The translations under genes were made by a program, and so were the position numbers. The notes beneath the pieces are model-generated. The model was not told the DNA's origin, ran no database searches, and saw only the letters and a list, made by a program, of their open reading frames with translations. 64,000 nucleotides of DNA, from positions 1,995 to 65,994 of the forward strand of contig FWCC01000313.1 in the NCBI GenBank assembly GCA_900169235.1. The letters run 5' to 3'. Below, piece by piece: positions 21,427 to 30,915 of the stretch (its first letter is position 1; each line of letters opens with the position of its first letter). The stretch is from Zarea fungicola. Lineage: Eukaryota > Ascomycota > Sordariomycetes > Hypocreales > Cordycipitaceae.

Positions 21427-22833
21427 TTATGGCCCTTGTGCATCATCCAATGGTTCGAATTTTCTCGGCACAAGGCCTTCCGCCATATCAATGGCTCCCT
21501 GCATCTCATTCTTGTTAAACAAGAATAGACCCTGAATCGCTGCAGTGCTTGTATTTCGGTGTGACGGCTGGCCGTCGGGGTTCCTGCCAAAGAGGCCCAA
21601 CTCATCCAGTCGCTGTAAAAATCTTTCTCTGCCTGAGTGATCGAGGTCAACATCGCCATAGAAGCGATCCCACATCAGACCCGCCTGGTAGCGTGTTGCC
21701 TCTCCGATTCGCATCATCATGTCCACGCGGCCAGGGCGAATCAACGCAGGGTCGAGTCTGTCAATGTGATTCGTCGTCAGGAACGCAAGGCGCTCTTCGC
21801 CCGCTGCAATGCCATCCAGGGCATTGAGCAGCCCAGAAAATGTCACACTGGCACCGCTGTACCCATCAGAGTCGCGCTGGCGCCGGTTGATGAATGCGGC
21901 ATCAGCATCTTCCAGCAGGAGAATCGTCCGCTTCGGTAGCTTTGTCAACAGATATGCCAGCTTGTCGTCAGTCATGCCCATCTCGCTCAGATTTACCATG
22001 GCGACACCAAAATCAAGCTCACCCGCGAGCGACTGAATGAATGAGCTTTTACCGCTGCCCGGTGGACCATACAAGAGATATCCACGCCGGTATGGGATGC
22101 CTCGGTTCGTGTACCATTGCTGCCGCGACAAAAAGTCCTTGACGTCGTCCACGACGCTGTCCTTGACGCCCTCATCCAATATCACCGAGTCGAGGGGCCG
22201 CTTCTTCCGTGGATCTCCGAGGGGCGCCCAGTCCATGCCTCGAGCAGAGTACACCACAGTCTTTCCTTCATTGGCCTTGGCCGCCAGGGCATGCGCTTCG
22301 CTAAAAACCTCTTCGAAAATGTGACGATGCGCCCATAGTGTCGTCAGTTGTACAATCTCGTGCGGTTCGCCCGTGTTCATGTTTGCCGTGTTGTGCTTTT
22401 CTCGGTTCACCGCAATGTATGCATTTCGAAACTTGACAATGTGTCGCCCGTAACCCGGCTGCAGGAAAAAGTGCGCACTCGTAGGTCCCCCGGCAGGCCC
22501 TTTTGCCGTCGTCGCTGTCGTCACAGAGAGGTTGTGGATGCGCGTCAGTCGAGACGCAATAAACCCCGGTGCCGGCTGAGGATTCGATAGCCATGCGAGC
22601 ACCCAGGGATACGCCGCATCCTGCTTGCTGATTTCCACCTTGACCAGCAGTCGCCGCCGTGCGGCTCCCGCCGCCGCCAAAACACCTTTTCGCGCAAACG
22701 CCGCCGCCGCCCCAAGTGAGGCCAGGCCAATGCCGCCCGCAAACAGCGGGTTCTCAAACAATGCATCCAGGCTAAATGTCGACGGGCTCAATTTCGACGG
22801 GCTCAATATCGACGTGGGCGACCCTTCAGACAT
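21427..22833 (-). CDS. BCS1-type mitochondrial AAA ATPase
   Basis: A 468-residue AAA protein in one exon. Yeast Bcs1 sits in the mitochondrial inner membrane and moves the folded Rieske protein across it during complex III assembly. Order of parts: a short N-terminus with one membrane helix near residues 30-55 (FAGGIGLASLGAAAAFARKG); the BCS1-specific domain to about 235 (GMDWAPLGDPRKKRPLDSVIL); and an AAA module with Walker A GPPGSGKSS, Walker B ILLLEDADAAF, and the sensor/arginine region TTNHIDRLDPALIRPGRVD. The C-terminal part is complete. Fungal genomes often carry several Bcs1-like paralogues, so the true BCS1 orthologue may be elsewhere. Confidence 0.88.
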   Translation of the reverse strand: MSEGSPTSILSPSKLSPSTFSLDALFENPLFAGGIGLASLGAAAAFARKGVLAAAGAARRRLLVKVEISKQDAAYPWVLAWLSNPQPAPGFIASRLTRIHNLSVTTATTAKGPAGGPTSAHFFLQPGYGRHIVKFRNAYIAVNREKHNTANMNTGEPHEIVQLTTLWAHRHIFEEVFSEAHALAAKANEGKTVVYSARGMDWAPLGDPRKKRPLDSVILDEGVKDSVVDDVKDFLSRQQWYTNRGIPYRRGYLLYGPPGSGKSSFIQSLAGELDFGVAMVNLSEMGMTDDKLAYLLTKLPKRTILLLEDADAAFINRRQRDSDGYSGASVTFSGLLNALDGIAAGEERLAFLTTNHIDRLDPALIRPGRVDMMMRIGEATRYQAGLMWDRFYGDVDLDHSGRERFLQRLDELGLFGRNPDGQPSHRNTSTAAIQGLFLFNKNEMQGAIDMAEGLVPRKFEPLDDAQGP

Positions 22834-23082
22834 GGCGACTCTTGTCGGCGCACTGGGACACTTTACATGCCGGCGCTAAAAGAGGTGCTTGAAGTGGGCA
22901 CTGCTGACGTAATCACATTGCAGGTCCGGGACTTGGACTGTTGCATGGAGCGACTTATACGTCTCTGTTGCACCATCTATTGCATTTCCACGCAATACCA
23001 ATATAGAGGATACTAATAACATGGATTTTAAATTATTCTATAACTTGTAAGTTTAGGCCAATATCCAGATTTCTTAATGTAA
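22834..23082. promoter_or_regulatory. Promoter side of the BCS1-type gene
   Basis: Short region immediately upstream of the minus-strand BCS1-type start, turning AT-rich towards the zinc-finger relic. No motif assigned. Confidence 0.35.
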
Positions 23083-23640
23083 ATGCATCGTCTGCCATTT
23101 TTCCGCACACAAACTCGTCATAGAATTGTTCTAGCCGCCCAAGGCATCACAGTGCTGATTCAGCGCCTGCTTATATCCCATATCAAAGGATCAGTTGCAT
23201 ACTCCGGAATTGAATTCGTCGTCATCAGAACAAGACTCGCCGGCGTCCCGGTGGCCGAGGCATCACAGTGTTGATCAAGGGCATCATGTGACCCAAATTC
23301 TCTGTCGCAATAACTGCATACAACCTCGTCTTGGTATGTTTGGACTGGTGGCAAATTGTGTCTGTGACTAACAATTGGTGCCTGGTCCCAGTGACGGAGT
23401 GCATCGCAGTGCTGATCAATTCTGTTCCTTGATAGGTGGCATGATCCTTTTGATGAATGGCATCTTGACCACCATGACAGATACTCGGCATCTGCGCCTT
23501 TGGGGCGGTATGCTGAAGAAAGCGTTCCTCAGCGCGACCAAGAGATAGCTGATCCCAGGTGCATTTGACCCTTGGTCGACCATCTGAAGTCCGCCCGTTC
23601 CACCCAGGCCAAACGGTCCTTGGCAATCCATCGAGCTTAG
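23083..23640 (-). pseudogene. Degenerate C2H2 zinc-finger gene relic
   Basis: On the minus strand three copies of a segment reading DQHCDA or NQHCDA occur (near 23405, 23264 and 23149) in different frames, each from the DNA motif GATCAGCACTGTGATGC or a close variant. The clearest finger reads VVCSYCDREFGSHDALDQHCD near 23255-23315, and fragments such as AEERFLQHTAPKAQ and CHGGQDAIHQKDH lie upstream. This is the pattern of a fungal tandem C2H2 protein (C..C.REF....AL.QH). Stops and frame changes interrupt it, so it is likely a dead gene. It could also be a real gene with many small introns, which I consider less likely. Confidence 0.4.
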
Positions 23641-24068
23641 TATACTCTATGACGCATACTCAATCATCAAATGCCTCATTGCAACCGCCTGGTTGTTGCT
23701 CCTGTTGCTATGACTGTTGGCAACTCCGTTTTTTTGTGTTTTTTGTGTGGCTGGTGATCAGTTGTCTGCACAGTTATTCGTCGGCATCCTTTGAGTCTCT
23801 TTGAAGCAGCGCGAAATTGTACAGTGAATGTTTCAAAGGAACTCGAGACCTCAAGAAAGAGGACGTAGGAAAAGAGGGGACGTTGCGGGTCTTGCCAGCT
23901 GGTAGAACTCACTTTCAACTTCACATCAAAAACTCACATCAACATTTCAAAAATTCGACACGCGTTAAACCTTTTACCAGAAATCAGCACAATACCGTTT
24001 ATACTACGGTAAGTTGATACTGCAGCCCAACTTGTGGAATCTAGGCTCACTTCTTGACTGCAGCCAGC
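23641..24068. promoter_or_regulatory. Leader with a probable 5' UTR intron
   Basis: Upstream of the ATG at 24069 a perfect donor (GTAAGT at about 24009) and an acceptor (TTGACTGCAG ending at about 24063) frame a short intron in the untranslated leader. This supports transcription of the broken gene that follows, at least in the past. Confidence 0.45.
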
Positions 24069-25513
24069 ATGACCAGACCAACGCGAGCGGCCAAGGCCAC
24101 CGCGTACGAAAACATCAAGCTGGCGCGCCCCAACGCTCGCAAAAGGAAGCGCAACTGGAAATACCTCTGGAGTCCAATCTGGTCCTCCAGCAGCATCTTC
24201 GGAAAAAGCGCCCGAGCTTCCTGAGCTTGACGACCAGATAGGCTGCGGGTCCATCTTTGGCGAACTTGAGGAGCATTACAAAGCTTACCACGAATCCGTT
24301 ATTCTGCCTGGAAGAGAGCTTCAGGCGGCTCGCTTGTCGGGAGTCGACCCTACTACGCTCGTTCACCCATCCGTGCCGAGAGCGAACATCGGCCAAGGCT
24401 GGACCGGCCAAGATGAGGAAGCTGTCCAGGCAAGGTGGGTGGCTGAACAGACACAGTGGGATATATCGCCGAGTGCCCTTATGGCATATTATAAACTGTG
24501 GAAGCTCTGTCTACAGTTTGGAGAGTGCACCCCTTGGGATATTGTGGGCTCTAGAACAAATCTGGTGTTTGAACTAGATGCCTCTGCCCCCCCCCGCAAC
24601 GTCTGTCAACCACATGTGGTCAGATGCGTTTTGCCATGGGCTTTCTACCCTTGTCACTCATAGTTTATGGCCGGTGGGCCCAAACTTTATCTTGGCCAAC
24701 TCCCTGGCGACCGCCATCCAGTACGTCGTGATCCTTCGCACTGGAGACAGCCGGCCATGGGATCCAACCTTTGGTAGCAGGGACCCTTTCCGCGCCGCCT
24801 TCAAGAAGTATTCCGCAGACGGCGAAACGCCAATGAGGAAAGTACATGAAGAATTACGAGAGTATATGGCCAGCCACGGCGTTTACTTTCCCAGCTTCTC
24901 CATGTCTCACCTATTTCTTGAACTAGAGAAGCTAATTACCAGCCCAACAATACCATCAGCCAAGCAGGAGCAGGAGTATGGAGTACGTACGGCCGACCTC
25001 AGGATACTTACGCGCGCGTTAGACAACATGACGCACATTACGGGCTCCAAGTTGCTACCTGCAAAAGTACAGTATGAGACTGCAATGGCATGCCGGTCAA
25101 AGGATTGTCTACCATCGACTAGGCAGGAACTGGCCCGGTACCATGAAGCTGCTGTAATAGAGGAGATGCGTCGTCGCCACAATTCCCGTCAGAGCGCAGG
25201 GAATGCTTCACCGGCGGCGCACTATCAGAGTTCATCAGAAGATGGAATGCAGGACTTGGAGATTGAGGCTTCGAGTGCTCCGTCTGGCGATGGAGACCAA
25301 ACCCTACCAATGGCCTCTTCAATTCTTGGCGATGATCCTTTCATGAATACCTCTACCGGAGGTGAAGCCCTGCTGGATTCCTCTTTAAATATTGAAGTCG
25401 AACCCATCATTGAGGCTGCACCTGTTGACGGCGGCACATTGATTGAGCCCATTCTGCCTGACGAACCTTTCGTTCCGGCAACTCCAATAATTGGAGCAAA
25501 TCTCTATTCGTGA
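24069..25513 (+). pseudogene. Unrecognised fungal gene interrupted by two +1 frameshifts
   Basis: One long coding signal is split over three frames. It starts at ATG 24069 (MTRPTRAAKATAYENIKLA, basic), shifts frame near an A4 run at 24141-24144, continues as PELPELDDQIGCGSIFGELEE and LCLQFGECTPWDIVGSRTN, and shifts again at a C9 run (24587-24595). It then runs open to 25513 (ATSVNHMWSDAFCHGL onward). Each break acts as one extra base in a homopolymer, so either the gene died by slippage or the assembly has two errors. The combined protein would be about 480 residues: basic N-terminus, a Trp-rich central part that looks folded, and an acidic Ser-rich C-terminus (from about 25190). I recognise no domain. 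Confidence 0.55.
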
Positions 25514-25891
25514 GAGGTTCATGGCCCAGTCCTCGCTCTCGGGATGTCATCGCCGGCGTTTTCCGTTGGAAACCTGAGTGATTTGTAGCCAGGGAAGCGG
25601 CCAACGTGTGGCAAAAAGGTATTATATGACGTGCCAGACGTACGATTGTACGCATACATGTCAAATACGCACAAGAGCAGGGTCTGAGATATCCTGGGTG
25701 GCTGTTGGTGTGGACATTGGCACGAGACTGAGAGTTACGCTTGCACGGGCTGAGGGCTCAATCTACAGATGAAGGAATTCAGATTAAATGAAACGAATGG
25801 AAAACTTGAAACATTGGAATTAAAATATGGCAATTGATTTTCATCCGTTACACCGATTGTGCATGTGGATTTCCTTTAGCAATGCTCAACG
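25514..25891. other. Intergenic spacer, start of the AT-rich part of the island
   Basis: 3' flank of the frameshifted gene. No gene signal is visible. Confidence 0.4.
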
Positions 25892-26179
25892 TTAGAGTCT
25901 CTCCATCTCCGCTCTTAGAAAATGTACCACAGACTGTGCATATCGGTGCTCATTGCTGTCTGCGGGAATATGCTGCAGCTCTGCTACCGTCTCTGAAAAC
26001 GGTGGGTCAAGTTTAGGTATGAAATAGTTCATTTCGTACATAACAAAAAAGACATCGCTGTCCTCCATATCTACGACCTTCCACTCTAGGTTAGCATAAC
26101 GTGCACCTAGTAATGCCGGAGACTTAGGTCTTCCGTCACCATAGTAGACATAAATACTATCTACATTATTAATATCTAC
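25892..26179 (-). pseudogene. Truncated open frame, 95 codons without a start
   Basis: The minus strand is open from about 26179 to a TAA at 25894-25892. It reads as well-composed protein: VYYGDGRPKSPALLGARYAN, EWKVVDMEDSDVFFVMYEMN, then FSETVAELQHIPADSNEHRY and a helical end, FLRAEMERL. No ATG begins the frame near its 5' end, and upstream the DNA turns into TpA-rich decayed sequence with stops. It is probably the intact 3' part of a gene whose 5' part was lost or mutated. I do not recognise the family. Confidence 0.5.
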
Positions 26180-26720
26180 TTAATATTTAATAATGGCTGC
26201 TAGGTTATAATAAACCCGTATAGCTATCCTATAAGTAGGGTTCGCAACATTAAGTTAAAACGTCTAAAACTCATCAAAGTATAACCTATTGCTCTAGATA
26301 ATATTAGATATATTAAATATAGCATAGAAAAACCTAGCTAGTAAAGTAGGGCAGAGAATCTAAATCTCCTTAAGCCCTATTAAGCCAAATCTACTATTTA
26401 CCTAATCTTCTAGCTTTATTTTTTAGATATGCCTAGAGATAAAATCTAGTTAGAGTTATTTACAGCCTTATTTCGCCACCTAGAGCGTTAATAACACTTA
26501 AGGGAGTATTATTATCTAAGGGGGAATACTATGTATTGTCGTTCAGGCGCGACCAAAGCGGCATTTGCTATAGATGGCACGCTGGCTTAGACTAAAAGGT
26601 CTCCTATATAGCACTATGGCAGATAACTTTAGAAAATATAAGCTTAGGTATAAGAATATTATTAAGTGGCTATTACTATATATCTATAGCTAATCTATTA
26701 AGGGCACTGTGACCACCGCG
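26155..26720. mobile_element. RIP-like decayed repeat, possible retroelement remnant
   Basis: This stretch is extremely rich in TA dinucleotides (TATTAAATATAG, TATATCTATAGC) and poor in CA/TG, the signature left by repeat-induced point mutation in ascomycetes. TAAGGGGGAATACTATGTATTG near 26517-26538 resembles a polypurine tract followed by a TG-starting long terminal repeat. No coding frame survives. The class is therefore a guess; the RIP-like composition is the firm observation. Confidence 0.45.
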
Positions 26721-27560
26721 ACTGACTTTTATGACTGACTGACATGATTGCGTTCTGCGCTGAGTTTGAACGTTGTGAGAAGTCTCCAGCATCATTCTGG
26801 GGCAAACCCTGATGAAGCTTGGTCTATGAGTTTAGCTTCAGCAGTAGAACTTGGCTGTCCAGAAGTCTTTTAGCGGCTACCTGCTCCGGGCCGTGACTGC
26901 CATTGCGCTGGTTGCTTGCCGGTGATGGGGTGAATAGTTGTGACTGAGCGCCACTTTGGTTGTCTCGTAGGGTTCTGTACAGGATCCTCGCGATGGCTAC
27001 AGGATCAAAGGATTCATTAACAGAGTCACCATGGGCAATGCATTGGCCCGATTTAAATCGTTGTCGAATAGCTGAATAGTATTATCCGCCTTGATGTGTG
27101 ATTATCGCGTTCAATGATGAATGGAATGGGTGCCATCCGACGCCATCGTTTCTCAACATGTTAATTCCCATTTGACTGGTAAATAGCGATTTTGGAAGTC
27201 AGAATACTTGTCGTGATTGTTGGCTGATCCAGTAACGTATTCGTGGAAGCCTAATGGCTGCATGCGTCCGCCGGTCAAGGTGTTGACCGACGGCAGCCTG
27301 TCGCGGATACGAGAAGTCGAGAATGACGATAGTTACTGCACTAGTTCATTGTTAGATTCGTGTATGTAGAGGAGGAATTCCTCTCCCATTTGCAGCTAGA
27401 TTTTGATTCAAATCAAGTTCATTGCATACCCGTTGAGAGCACCAATCCTCAGTTCGTGGAACCGTACCACCAGTACCCTCAGTTTATTCAGTCGATATGA
27501 TTCGGCAATTGACACCATTAAATGAGTATCGACGTGGCGATCCTGAAAACAATATGGAAT
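26721..27560. other. Accessory-island spacer
   Basis: Normal-composition DNA between the decayed repeat and the first member of the three-copy family. Only short frames are present and none is supported. Confidence 0.35.
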
Positions 27561-27565
27561 TTTGG

Positions 27566-27930
27566 CCGAGGCTGCCAGGCTGGACTGCCGGTTGGCACAG
27601 CAGAATAAAGCGGTAAAGTGCACGAATGTGAAGTGGAGAGTTTAGACCTTTGCTGTGTAACACCTGCATCAGCACAACTTTAACCTTTGCACAAATGGCA
27701 CATACATACAGACACACGCACCAATTGGTTTTATATATAGCAACCCCAGCTGACTTCAAAATGGACAACAACAAGGTTTCCCTGGATTCTAGGGCCTGCC
27801 ACGGGCCAAAAGCGAGCAGTAGCAAGCTGTTCAACTGTTTGGTCAGCCATGGCCATCTGTTGGACAGCAGTCGTCACATCATTTTCACGCTCCCACAAAT
27901 TCTGGGTCGTACTGATTTAATTATCTGTAT
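27566..27930 (+). pseudogene. Family copy A (FGQPWPSVGQQ), broken
   Basis: This copy shares several blocks with copy C at 29.3-29.9 kb: AGCAGAATAAAGCGGTAA near 27599, an ACACACGCAC leader near 27710, and the coding block encoding QLFGQPWPSVGQQ at about 27826-27869, which runs to a stop soon after. Upstream the short frame from the ATG at 27761 (MDNNKVSLDSRAC) is in another phase and the matching phase has a TAG, so the copy is not intact. The family function is unknown. Confidence 0.5.
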
Positions 27931-28189
27931 GTATGACAGGAAAGCCCATGGAGGAATACTAATTAACTCTATAGGTTAGACAAAGTGCAACGAGTTAGAC
28001 AATCCCACTATGACGTTCTTGACTCAACCCGGTTCCTTGTACGGGCAAACAATCTTGCGTTCATCTTCAGCAGGCGGACTAGCCTCATCGGAGGGACGAA
28101 TACGGTTCTCAAATTGACCTCCACCGTCGGTTGCCGAAGGTGCATTGCCACCATATCGTGGGTTGGATCTTGCGGCGATGCGTTTCTGT

Positions 28190-28440
28190 ACAACCGTGAG
28201 CGATTTCGGGCAGCAAGGTCATCCAGTGAACAGCTGCAGCCAGTTGTTGAATTATTTGGTCCACAACGGCCATATATTGGACAGCCATATGCTGGACAGC
28301 AACAGTCGACCGCTCACAGGGTTGAGTGTCTGCTGTCAAAAGGGATGATCCAACCGACAGCAGCATAGTAAAATTCACTTTGTCACGGCAGTTATCGAGT
28401 TGTCGATGTGTGTTGAGGGTGGACAGTTGAGCGATGCAAC
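28190..28440 (+). pseudogene. Family copy B, diverged 3' part
   Basis: The frame reading ELFGPQRPYIGQPYAGQQQ at about 28240-28300 aligns with the FGQPWPSVGQQQ part of copies A and C. It is followed, as in copy C, by the downstream motif ATCCAACCGACAGCAG and a ...CGAGTTGTCGATG... segment like the tandem units at 30 kb. The 5' part is not recognisable, so this looks like a partial or decayed copy. Confidence 0.45.
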
Positions 28441-28857
28441 GGCAGTTAAGCATCAATGTATTGTCAACGTAATTGCTCTGATGAAGTCGGGTAGGACTCC
28501 ATAGGTACGTTGCTTGACAAGTCAACAGTCACAACACAGTAGTCTAGTTTTTAATTAAGGCTACCATTGGATGTGTGATTAAGTTGCGTGAATGTAATCA
28601 TCGAAGCTGGCCGGGGAAACTACGCACCCAGTCCAGGTCAACACCTCGACGATTACCTTTCCAAGTGACGCTTCCCAGCGTTTTGTACGCCATCAAAGGA
28701 AGGGACAGAATCCTTCTTGGCCGGCATCGGCGAAGCTCGTGCCTGGCATCACCATGGAATGGTCTGGGGACGGGCGAAGCTGAGAGTTGAGGGTTTACGA
28801 CTGTACTGACGTGCATGATGAAAATCTAGATCAAATGTCTTGTTTGTATTATTACTA

Positions 28858-29258
28858 TCTATGTTGTTCATGTTGTTCATGTCGTTCATGTTGTTTATAT
28901 TGTTTATATTGTTNNNNNNNNNNNNNNNNNNNNNNNNNNNNNNNNNNNNNNNNNNNNNNNNNNNNNNNNNNNNNNNNNNNNNNNNNNNNNNNNNNNNNNN
29001 NNNNNNTTGTTTATATTGTTTATATTGTTTATATTATTTATATTGTTTATATTGTTTATATTGTTTATAGTTTTTACATTGGTTATATTGTTTATATTAT
29101 TTATATTATTTATATTATTTATATTATTTATATTAACTATTTATATTATTTATATTGTTTATATTATTTATATTGTTTATATTATTTATTTATATTAGTT
29201 ATATTAGTTATATTATTCATGTTATTCATGTTATTCATGTTGTTCATGTTGTTCATTA
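28858..29258. repeat. 9-bp satellite (TTGTTCATG / TTGTTTATA), with assembly gap
   Basis: A tandem array of a 9-base unit. The outer edges carry TTGTTCATG (left from about 28863) and TTATTCATG/TTGTTCATG (right, about 29214-29258). The middle carries TTGTTTATA and TTATTTATA. A run of 93 N occupies 28914-29006, so the true length is unknown. The long open frames through it are a by-product of a nine-base period and are not genes. Confidence 0.9.
28914..29006. other. Assembly gap (93 N)
   Basis: Undetermined bases inside the 9-bp satellite. The size is probably an estimate made at assembly. Confidence 0.99.
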
Positions 29259-29507
29259 TGCGTGACTGGCCTACCAAACCAACACCGCCACAAAATCTGC
29301 TCGTAGATGCGAGCAGAATGAAGCGGTAAGTAGATGAAAGCCAAGTAAACATCTACCAGCCGGTTGCCAGCCGGTTGCCAGATGGCGCAAGACCACATAG
29401 CAGTAAAACTCAGAATTCAACTTCACTTTCTCACACGTCAACTCAGCAACACACGCACACACACGCACACACACGCACGAAGCTTCTTGCTAAAGGGAAG
29501 TATTACA

Positions 29508-29924
29508 ATGAACACCACTAATAATAGGAACCAAGAGGGCAGTTCCCCCAATTTCTGGGCTAGTATAGGCCCAGATGGGTTCTCGGTGACTTGGACTGCG
29601 ATTGGGCCAAGGCATGTCATTAGAGCCTCAATGGCTGAGCTTTCAAGGACCGTCGGATTGCCTCCAGAAGACCGGTGGCCCGGTTTGTCGGATATGCTTG
29701 AGAGTTACCCTCCCGATGGAAGATGGCTTTTTACTTGGAAATACGTTAGGGGCGAGGGCTGGCGGCCTCAACAGCCAGTGCCAGACTATGTTCTGCCAAA
29801 TGTTCATCCGTTTGGTCAGCCATGGCCATCTGTTGGACAGCAGCAGCAGCAGCAGCAGCCGGCCGCCCAGCGGTTGCGCCCCCGCCGCGCCCGCCGCCGC
29901 CGACGAGCCAACCGACGACAGTAG
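29508..29924 (+). CDS. Small Arg-rich protein, family copy C (intact)
   Basis: An open frame of 138 residues from the ATG at 29508, which follows an ACACACGCAC repeat leader. Features: an N-terminal Asn-rich segment (MNTTNNRNQEGSS); a Trp-containing core that looks folded (FWASIGPDGFSVTWTAIGP, DGRWLFTWKYVRGEGWRPQ); the family block HPFGQPWPSVGQQ; a seven-Gln run; and a strongly basic tail (RRARRRRRANRR) that could bind nucleic acid or act as a nuclear signal. No signal peptide or membrane helix is present. Diverged copies at 27.6-27.9 and 28.2-28.4 kb share the family block and flanks, so the locus duplicated locally. No known family is recognised, and expression is unproven. Confidence 0.5.
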   Translation: MNTTNNRNQEGSSPNFWASIGPDGFSVTWTAIGPRHVIRASMAELSRTVGLPPEDRWPGLSDMLESYPPDGRWLFTWKYVRGEGWRPQQPVPDYVLPNVHPFGQPWPSVGQQQQQQQPAAQRLRPRRARRRRRANRRQ

Positions 29925-30570
29925 TTGCAAAACTAAACACTTTGCCATTGCAGTTGACGAGGCGTCGATGGTGTGAGACTGGGTGAGATCCAACCGACGG
30001 CAGTGATGGCAACTAAACTTTGTCAATACAGTCGTCGGTTGTTGATATCGTTGAGAGAATGGCGAGATCCAACCGACAACAGTGGTGGCAAATTGTCAAT
30101 ACAGTCGTCGAGTTGTGATTACGTTGAGAGAATGGTGAGATCCAACCGACAGCAGTGGTGGCAAATTGTCAATACAGTCGTCGAGTTGTGATTTATGTTG
30201 AGAGAATGGCGAGATCCAACCGACAGCAGTGATGGCAAACTAAACTTTGTCAATACAGTCGTCGGTTGTTGATTTACGTTGAGAGAATGGTGAGATCCGA
30301 CCGACAACAGTGATGGCAAATTGTCGATGCAGTCGTCGGTTGTTGATCACGTTGAGAGAATGGTGTGAGACTGGTGAGACGGCAACCGACAGCAATGGCA
30401 AGCTAACGTTTGTCATTACAGTTGACGAGGGCGTCGATATCGTCGAGAGAAGGTGTGCGACGATCCAACCGGCAACAGTAATGGCAATTTTGTCAATGCA
30501 GTCGTCGAGTTGTTGATTACGTCGAGAGAGTGGTCTTGAGACTAATGATGATGCAACGGCAACCAATGAC
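29905..30570 (+). repeat. Tandem array of about eight 74-85 bp units
   Basis: Units begin at GAGATCCAACCGACNNCAGT and contain GGCAA..TTTGTCAATACAGTCGTCG and a GTTGAGAGAATGG end. Starts are near 29905, 29985, 30063, 30137, 30211, 30291, 30375 and 30460; a weak ninth lies near 30540. The first unit overlaps the end of copy C, and the same sequence follows copy B near 28347, so the unit derives from the 3' flank of the gene family. Confidence 0.8.
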
Positions 30571-30654
30571 GATGCACCAGCCTTGTCAGTGTTCAGCAGT
30601 TGTCAACTGAAGTCGGGTGGGTGAGGGATGGACGCTGGGAGATTGGTCTGGAGC

Positions 30655-30770
30655 GAGGGATTGATCTGGACTCTGCGAGGTCGTGCGGTTATGGAGATGG
30701 ATCTACTGGACTCTGGTGCGAGGGATTGATCTGGACTCTGCGAGGTCGTGCGGTGGTGGAGATGGGGGTT
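30655..30770 (+). repeat. Direct repeat of about 34 bp
   Basis: GAGGGATTGATCTGGACTCTGC and the following GAGGTCGTGCGG occur twice, near 30655 and 30720, about 65 bases apart. It marks the right edge of the repeat-rich island before the beta-glucosidase gene. Confidence 0.7.
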
Positions 30771-30915
30771 GCGAGGTTGGACCTGAGCTGCCTAACGTGT
30801 ATATTATGTGTTGTTTCTGTATTACTTAATCACTTGATCACAATCATTAATATGTTAATGTCACATCTCATGTCACGTCTCACCGATTGACTGTATTGCT
30901 ATCGCGTGCATCTGC

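Noticed and set aside
28858..29258. Possible CRISPR-like array
   Set aside because: Units are contiguous without spacers, and the genome is eukaryotic.
28787..29329. Long plus-strand frames reading YIVYIVYI or LFMLFMLF
   Set aside because: Produced by the nine-base period of the satellite and interrupted by N; not genes.
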